Shown here: piece by piece, positions 59,404-64,000 of the stretch | Layout of the letters: every line of letters begins with the position of its first letter | Numbering within the stretch: the first letter of the stretch is position 1 | From: Confluentibacter lentus | GTDB lineage: Bacteria > Bacteroidota > Bacteroidia > Flavobacteriales > Flavobacteriaceae | Assembly (NCBI RefSeq): GCF_002806995.1 | Contig: NZ_NIHE01000001.1 | Coordinates: forward strand, 496,001 to 560,000 | DNA length: 64,000 bases | Direction of reading: 5' to 3' | The notes under the pieces: model-generated | Told to the model about the DNA's origin: nothing | What the model saw: the letters and a program-made list of their open reading frames with translations, nothing else | Database searches by the model: none | Program-made: the position numbers and the translations under genes

Positions 59404-59970
59404 TTAAGTGTAAGTTTCGGCAATTTTTTCCAATTCCATATACCAATCTTCACCAAATTTTCTGATGAGTGCCTGTTTAACAAATTTGTAGACGGGTACT
59501 TGAAGTTCTTTTCCTAGCGTACAAGCATCGTCACATATTTCCCATTTATGATAATTTACCGCCGAGAATTCAGTGTAATCTGTGACCCGTATGGGGTATA
59601 AATGACAGGAAACTGGTTTTTTCCAAGTGATTTCTCCTTGATTGTAAGCCTCTTCAATAGCACAAAGCGCCACATTTTTATCATTATAGATAACATAAGC
59701 ACAGTCGGCACCATCCAGTAAGGGGGTTTCAAAATCACCATCTTCCGTTGTTATAAAAGTACCTTGGGCTTCAATCGCATCAATACTTACCTGACGTAAA
59801 AATGGTTTCACTTTAGGATATATATCTTGTAAAATTTTAGTTTCTTCTTTTTCTAAAGGCGCACCTGCATCACCATCAACACAGCAAGCACCTTTACATG
59901 CCGATAAGTTGCACACAAAGTCCTTTTTTATAATGTCTTCTGAAACGATTGTTTTCCCTAATTGGAACAT
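59404..59970 (-). CDS. DUF3109-family Cys-rich protein
   Basis: I start at the ATG at 59970 (MFQLGKTIVSEDI, 188 residues), because the longer ORF begins at 59994, inside a perfect -7 element. It has many Cys: FVCNLSACKGACCVDGDAG, GADCAYVI, NVALCAIEE, KPVSCHLYPIR and EICDDACTLG. The C-x4-C-x3-CC beginning resembles the YkgJ/CxxCxxCC proteins and suggests a bound iron-sulfur cluster or zinc ion. The biochemical function is unknown. Confidence 0.85.
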   Translation of the reverse strand: MFQLGKTIVSEDIIKKDFVCNLSACKGACCVDGDAGAPLEKEETKILQDIYPKVKPFLRQVSIDAIEAQGTFITTEDGDFETPLLDGADCAYVIYNDKNVALCAIEEAYNQGEITWKKPVSCHLYPIRVTDYTEFSAVNYHKWEICDDACTLGKELQVPVYKFVKQALIRKFGEDWYMELEKIAETYT

Positions 59971-59991
59971 AATTACGTTAATATGAATGGA

Positions 59992-59999
59992 CAAAAATA
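59992..59999 (-). promoter_or_regulatory. -7 element of the DUF3109 gene
   Basis: TATTTTTG on the minus strand, perfect TAnnTTTG, 21 bases before the chosen start. Confidence 0.5.
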
Positions 60000-60075
60000 G
60001 ATAAACTTTGAATTTATAAGCTGAATGTTTTATAATTATTATCGACCTTTGCCTTAAAATTTAAAACGAAGCCTT

Positions 60076-60663
60076 ATGGAACTTGTTTTTAGGGAAATAT
60101 TTACTGCATTTATGGTTTTATTTGCGGTAGTGGATATTGTTGGCAATATTCCTATTGTGATAGATTTACGAAAAAAAGTAGGCCACATAAATAGCAGAAA
60201 AGCGTCCATCATATCTGGAGTCATTATGGTTGCTTTTTTATTTCTCGGAAAAAGTATTTTAAATCTTATTGGCATCGACGTCAACTCTTTTGCAGTTGCA
60301 GGTTCTTTTATTTTGTTTTTTATTGCTTTAGAAATGATTTTAGGCATTACCCTCTATAAACAAGAAGAACACACTGCCGATACCGCTTCTGTATTTCCTT
60401 TGGCGTTTCCCTTAATTGCCGGACCCGGAACTTTAACAACCTTATTGTCTTTAAGGGCTGAATTTAAAACGGAAAACATTATTGTCGCCATTATTTTAAA
60501 CGTTATTGTTATTTTTATAGTTTTAAAAACATCCAAATCCATTGAACGGTTTCTGGGTCAGAATGGCATCAACATTGTGAGGAAAGTGTTCGGAGTTGTT
60601 TTGTTGGCGATTGCCGTTAAACTATTTGCGCATAACGTTAAAGCTTTATTTGAAATCATATAA
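60076..60663 (+). CDS. MarC-family integral membrane protein
   Basis: A 195-residue protein with six hydrophobic helices. The MarC (UPF0056) pattern is clear: FAVVDIVGNIPIVIDLRKKV in the first third and FPLAFPLIAGPGTLTTLLSL in the middle, two internally similar halves. The family's transport substrate is not established; early links to multiple antibiotic resistance in E. coli were withdrawn. A small membrane protein gene follows after 16 bases. Confidence 0.9.
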   Translation: MELVFREIFTAFMVLFAVVDIVGNIPIVIDLRKKVGHINSRKASIISGVIMVAFLFLGKSILNLIGIDVNSFAVAGSFILFFIALEMILGITLYKQEEHTADTASVFPLAFPLIAGPGTLTTLLSLRAEFKTENIIVAIILNVIVIFIVLKTSKSIERFLGQNGINIVRKVFGVVLLAIAVKLFAHNVKALFEII

Positions 60664-60679
60664 AAAATATCATCTAGAC

Positions 60680-60883
60680 ATGAAAATAATAACCATCATC
60701 ATCAGTTTACTTGCCTTTGTATTAATTGTTTTTAACTTTACTAAAGTAGATTTTAATGCGCCTTTTGAAGGTGAAAGCATCACTGCGTTGATAACCATTC
60801 TAGCTGGATTTTGCGCTATATTTTTAATGCTTATATTAAGAATTTCTAAGCGAATTGAAGATAAAGTAAAAGAACACCGTTAG
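60680..60883 (+). CDS. Small two-helix membrane protein after marC
   Basis: The ATG at 60680 gives 67 residues. A longer ORF in the same frame starts at 60596 inside marC, but its first 28 residues have no membrane-protein character. The product has two hydrophobic helices (about 1-18 and 35-55) and a basic end, RISKRIEDKVKEHR. It is 16 bases after marC and probably cotranscribed. Function unknown. Confidence 0.65.
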   Translation: MKIITIIISLLAFVLIVFNFTKVDFNAPFEGESITALITILAGFCAIFLMLILRISKRIEDKVKEHR

Positions 60884-60946
60884 TGTTTTATGCTTTAAAA
60901 TAGCAAGAATCGTGTTGATATGTCTGTATTAAAAGGAATAAGAAAG

Positions 60947-62536
60947 CTAATTTCCCTCACTCAACTTAACAACCTCTTCAATCATAATATCTTTTTGATT
61001 CATGATTTCATCAAAAGAGCCTTCACCATAAAGTTGATCGGCCAAGGTGGCTTTAATGTAATGTTTTACTTCTTCGTTATAAGCTACAAACGTGATTTTA
61101 GAACCCGTTCTCAAATTTAAGTATTCTTGGAATTTAAAAACCATATCATCTGTAACTTCAAAATTTTCTATGAAGTCTTGTTTTGGCATGCCTTCATAAG
61201 CTCTTCTATCTTTTTCTAATATTTCAAAAGCAAAGTTTGCTATATATCCACGATGTTGTATATAGCTTAGGGTTTCGTTTTGCATACTATTATCGATAGG
61301 CACAAATACATCTGGAATAATACCTCCACCACCATATACAATTTTCCCTTTTGGTGTTTTAAACTTTAATGAGTCGTGTACCTTTACTTTTTTCGAATCT
61401 AGTAATTCACCGCTTTCCAATCTAGAAAAATAATCATCGTAGTAATCTTTATGTCCATTTTTATAAGGCCGTTGTATAGAACGTCCAGTTGGTGTGTAAT
61501 AACGTGATACCGTTAAACGCACGGCACTTCCATCTCCCAAATCCATTTCTCGCTGAACAAGTCCTTTACCATAAGAACGACGACCAACAATAGTTCCTTT
61601 GTCGTTATCTTGGAGCGCGCCTGCAACTATTTCACTGGCCGAGGCTGAATTTTCATTTATAAGCACATACACTTTACCATCTTCAAAATCCCCCTTCTCT
61701 GTAGCATAACTTTTCTCTATGTTCCCACGTTTATTTTTAGTGAATAGAATAAGTTTATCATCTTCTAAAAATTCATCTACCATTTGTTCTGCTATACCAA
61801 GAAATCCTCCAGGGTTGTCCCTTAAATCGAGTGCTATTTCTGTTGCCCCATAAGCAATGAGTTTATCTAAACCCATTTTAAATTCCCGATAGGTTGTTTC
61901 TGCAAACCGATTTACTTTTATATAGCCCAGTTTTTCTGTAAGCATGTAAGCGGCATCCACACTTTTTATGGGGATGTTGGAACGTTTAACCGTGAAGTTT
62001 AAAAGCTTTGGTTCGCCCTTTCTATAAATCTTAAGATTTACTTTGGAATTTATTTCACCTTTGAGTTTCTCTAAAATTTCTTTATTCTGTAATCGTTTCC
62101 CTGTCAAAGAATCATTATTTGCCATAACAATTCTGTCCCCTCCTTTAATACCAGCTCGTGCACTTGGGCCATTTTCAATGGGTCTAATAACCACAATAGT
62201 ATCTTTATAAGTATAAAAACTGATACCTATGCCCACAAAATCGCCCTTCATGTTTTCGGCAACACGATCCATATCTTCTTTTGGGATATAAACGGAATGT
62301 GGATCGAGATTATCTAAAATCCCATTAACGGTAACATCTACAATACTATCTGTATTTATATCATCAACATAGTCATAATCGATATAATCGATGAGTCTGT
62401 TAATTTTATCCTTCTTACTATTTTTAGAAAAGAGCCTATCGGAAGAATCCATAAAATTTAGTTTTCCTCCAATATAAATTCCTGCTGCAATGGCAGCACC
62501 CAAAATAAGGGGCAAATATTTTTTTTGAAACTGCAT
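60947..62536 (-). CDS. S41-family C-terminal processing protease (CtpA/Prc type)
   Basis: A 529-residue exported serine protease with an N-terminal signal anchor (about 7-25). A PDZ domain lies at about 85-165 (VGIGISFYTYKDTIVVIRPI, GDRIVMANNDSL). The S41 protease domain has the catalytic Ser in NENSASASEIVAGAL and the Lys in RSYGKGLVQ. A C-terminal tail of about 150 residues follows. It trims or degrades periplasmic proteins from their C-termini. Its start codon overlaps the stop of the dCMP deaminase gene by one base, so the two form an operon. Confidence 0.93.
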   Translation of the reverse strand: MQFQKKYLPLILGAAIAAGIYIGGKLNFMDSSDRLFSKNSKKDKINRLIDYIDYDYVDDINTDSIVDVTVNGILDNLDPHSVYIPKEDMDRVAENMKGDFVGIGISFYTYKDTIVVIRPIENGPSARAGIKGGDRIVMANNDSLTGKRLQNKEILEKLKGEINSKVNLKIYRKGEPKLLNFTVKRSNIPIKSVDAAYMLTEKLGYIKVNRFAETTYREFKMGLDKLIAYGATEIALDLRDNPGGFLGIAEQMVDEFLEDDKLILFTKNKRGNIEKSYATEKGDFEDGKVYVLINENSASASEIVAGALQDNDKGTIVGRRSYGKGLVQREMDLGDGSAVRLTVSRYYTPTGRSIQRPYKNGHKDYYDDYFSRLESGELLDSKKVKVHDSLKFKTPKGKIVYGGGGIIPDVFVPIDNSMQNETLSYIQHRGYIANFAFEILEKDRRAYEGMPKQDFIENFEVTDDMVFKFQEYLNLRTGSKITFVAYNEEVKHYIKATLADQLYGEGSFDEIMNQKDIMIEEVVKLSEGN

Positions 62537-62967
62537 TATGGGGTTAAATCTTCTATTAATTTAAGTTTTATTCCAGCTTTCTCTAAAAACCGTAAACCAG
62601 AATCATCTTTGTAGGCTTGGTTATAAACTACTTTTACAATACCTGCTTGATGAATAAGTTTACTGCACTCTTTACAAGGAGACATCGTAATATATAATGT
62701 AGCACCTTTACAAGATTGCGTAGAAGCTGCTACCTTTAAAATAGCGTTTGCTTCTGCATGTAACACATACCATTTGGTATAGCCTTCTTCATCTTCGCAA
62801 AAATTCTCAAATCCAGATGGTGTGCCATTATAACCATCAGAAATTATCATTCGGTCTTTAACAATAAGTGCTCCTACTTGTCTGCGTTTGCAATAGGACA
62901 ACTTACCCCACTCTTGCGCTATCCGTAAGTAAGCTTTATCATATTTTAATTGTTTAGTTTCCGACAT
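62536..62967 (-). CDS. dCMP/deoxycytidylate deaminase family protein
   Basis: The 143-residue zinc deaminase has the motifs LHAEANAILK (zinc His, catalytic Glu) and TMSPCKECSKLIHQAG (two zinc Cys), with a second Cys/His element near CKRRQVGALIV. This is the dCMP deaminase/ComEB family; it makes dUMP for thymidylate synthesis. It works on the same dNTP pool as nrdAB and dgt in this window. The stop overlaps the start of the S41 protease gene. Confidence 0.92.
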   Translation of the reverse strand: MSETKQLKYDKAYLRIAQEWGKLSYCKRRQVGALIVKDRMIISDGYNGTPSGFENFCEDEEGYTKWYVLHAEANAILKVAASTQSCKGATLYITMSPCKECSKLIHQAGIVKVVYNQAYKDDSGLRFLEKAGIKLKLIEDLTP

Positions 62968-63083
62968 TAATAAAATTTAATATAGTCTATTAAAAAATTG
63001 TATAACGAATATAAATGGTTGGTATTTTAATTACAATGCAAGTTCGTTAAAGTTTTACCAAATTTGATAGGATTGGCTTCTTT

Positions 63084-63674
63084 TTAGACCAAATAATCAC
63101 TTTTAAGTATCATAGGTATGACAAGGCCAACCACCACCGCTGAAATTACCATGGCCCAATCGCGTTTAGAGAACCTAAATAATGTTTGTACCAAATAGCC
63201 CAAAAACAAAACGATGAACACAATGATGACTTGAGCAATTTCTATGCCTAAAGCAAATTCTATCAGCAAAATTAGTTTAGAATCGGTATCGCTCAATAAA
63301 ATTTTAAATTCTCTTGCAAAACCCAAACCATGAATCAATCCAAAAAACAAAGCAGATAGAAACAAAACCCCTACTTTTCCTTTTTGTGGCCCCTTGCCTG
63401 CCGTAAATACATTAAAAATAGCCGCAATTAGAATAGTTATCGGAATTAAAAGCTCGACTAAGGCTGCTTTTACATTAATAAGATTATAAACTGCCAAAAC
63501 CAAAGTGAGCGTATGGCCTAAAGTAAACATAGTTACCAACAAAAAAACCCGTTTCCAATCTTTAAAAACATAGGGGACAGTTAAAGCAATTAGAAATAAA
63601 ACATGGTCGTAGGCGTTAATATCAAGAACATGATTGATTCCATACTGTATATTAAACCAGATATTTTCAAGCAT
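63084..63674 (-). CDS. HupE/UreJ-like membrane protein
   Basis: A 196-residue protein with about seven hydrophobic helices. It begins GINHVLDINAYDHVLFLIAL, and HTLTLVLAVYNLI and FGLIHGLGFAREFKILL follow, with His residues at conserved positions of the HupE/UreJ family. Relatives are thought to carry nickel or cobalt, but this flavobacterial branch is not next to hydrogenase or urease genes here, so the substrate is open. Confidence 0.85.
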   Translation of the reverse strand: MLENIWFNIQYGINHVLDINAYDHVLFLIALTVPYVFKDWKRVFLLVTMFTLGHTLTLVLAVYNLINVKAALVELLIPITILIAAIFNVFTAGKGPQKGKVGVLFLSALFFGLIHGLGFAREFKILLSDTDSKLILLIEFALGIEIAQVIIVFIVLFLGYLVQTLFRFSKRDWAMVISAVVVGLVIPMILKSDYLV

Positions 63675-63699
63675 TTTAATTAGATTTCAGGGAACGATT

Positions 63700-63707
63700 C
63701 AAATATA
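63700..63707 (-). promoter_or_regulatory. -7 element of the HupE-like gene
   Basis: TATATTTG on the minus strand, perfect match, 25 bases before the start codon. Confidence 0.5.
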
Positions 63708-63747
63708 TACAATTATTTGAAATGATATAAAAAATAAACTATTGCCA

Positions 63748-63755
63748 TATATTTG
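63748..63755 (+). promoter_or_regulatory. -7 element of the partial lipoprotein gene
   Basis: TATATTTG, perfect match, 25 bases before the ATG at 63781. Confidence 0.5.
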
Positions 63756-63780
63756 TGCCATAGGTTTTAAAATATTTAGA

Positions 63781-64000
63781 ATGACTGTAAAGTTTTTAGT
63801 TACATGTGTATTACTAATGTGCTTGTCTTGCAAAAAGACAAGCCAAACGAGTTTAGAAAATGGTGATGACAAAACCAAAAAGAGCCAAGTTATTACCGAA
63901 AAAGATATATCTAAATTAAATTATTTGGATTTTGCTATAGACGATAGAGTGGAGCCGATTATTGAATCTTGGCAAGAATTCAATCAATTAGAAGCGATTA
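63781..64000 (+). CDS. Lipoprotein, N-terminal part only (runs off the window)
   Basis: The first 73 codons are present. The start MTVKFLVTCVLLMCLSCKKT is a lipoprotein signal with lipobox Cys 17. A polar Ser/Thr/Lys linker and an acidic helix-like stretch (LDFAIDDRVEPIIESWQEFN) follow. The rest is outside the window, so no family can be assigned. Confidence 0.7.
   Translation, partial: MTVKFLVTCVLLMCLSCKKTSQTSLENGDDKTKKSQVITEKDISKLNYLDFAIDDRVEPIIESWQEFNQLEAI

Noticed and set aside
1-64000. CRISPR arrays, tRNA or rRNA genes, insertion sequences, prophage
   Set aside because: Looked for repeats with spacers, cloverleaf-like CCA ends, transposase motifs and phage genes by eye; none found. A tRNA or ncRNA search program would be decisive.

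Overview
The window is about 64 kb of an AT-rich chromosome from a member of the Bacteroidota, almost certainly a marine Flavobacteriaceae. The evidence is the gene content (HU, a 30-residue AURKAIP1/COX24-type basic peptide and rng next to mutY; Dxs; DUF3109; TonB receptor with an N-terminal carboxypeptidase-regulatory domain; a CusA-TolC fusion) and the promoters, many of which carry the Bacteroidota -7 element TAnnTTTG. I see no phage, transposase, CRISPR array, tRNA or rRNA. Most of it reads as ordinary core genome with several compact accessory modules.

Layout. 1-5.6 kb: mutY start, HU, the 30-aa peptide, RNase G, an aldo/keto reductase, an OmpA lipoprotein and exonuclease III. 5.7-15.1 kb: a 1136-aa outer-membrane protein, then a divalent-metal efflux module (His-rich exported protein, an RND pump fused to its own TolC-type channel, adaptor). 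15.1-26.3 kb: an M28 peptidase, then an apparent phosphate-acquisition region: PiT transporter with PhoU-like tail, OprP-like porin, MORN-type exported protein, TonB receptor with a large beta-rich lipoprotein, and a stand-alone copy of the receptor's N-terminal domain. 26.3-34 kb: dgt, dxs, tadA, a ClC channel with CBS domains, aspS. 33.8-40.6 kb: a tetR-tolC-adaptor-RND multidrug operon with a well-formed promoter/operator. 40.6-43 kb: an ECF-type sigma factor with a small membrane partner, and a polyprenyl diphosphate synthase. 43-49 kb: a nitrite/NO module (Rrf2/NsrR-like regulator, RIC di-iron repair protein, polytopic His-rich membrane protein, hemerythrin, and on the other strand nirK-cytochrome c, SUMF1-domain protein, SCO). 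49-64 kb: sucAB, OmpA lipoprotein, ppnP, nrdAB, DUF3109, MarC, S41 protease, dCMP deaminase, HupE-like protein and the start of a lipoprotein.

How the parts work together. The most interesting feature is regulatory. Five intergenic sites between 18.4 and 26.3 kb carry tandem repeats of the type AATGTTA spaced exactly 11 bp, the geometry of a Pho box. In four of them the repeat grid stands in the same register to a weak -7 element. This ties the porin, PiT, TonB receptor and the small domain protein into one candidate phosphate regulon. Beside the porin there is also a minus-strand intrinsic terminator with no gene in front of it, and a 15-bp perfect inverted repeat that makes the neighbouring minus strand fully complementary to the porin mRNA leader: a possible small RNA.

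A second regulon is visible in the nitrite/NO module. Near-identical 24-bp inverted repeats (AAATAAGAyAA...TCCTATTT) lie before the Rrf2 gene, before ric and before nirK, so the NO-producing enzyme and the NO-damage repair genes probably answer to the same repressor. A third candidate is the leader of rng, which has interlocked, mutually exclusive inverted repeats and a four-codon upstream ORF. Several gene starts were moved inward because the longest ORF begins inside a neighbour's terminator or inside the gene's own promoter.
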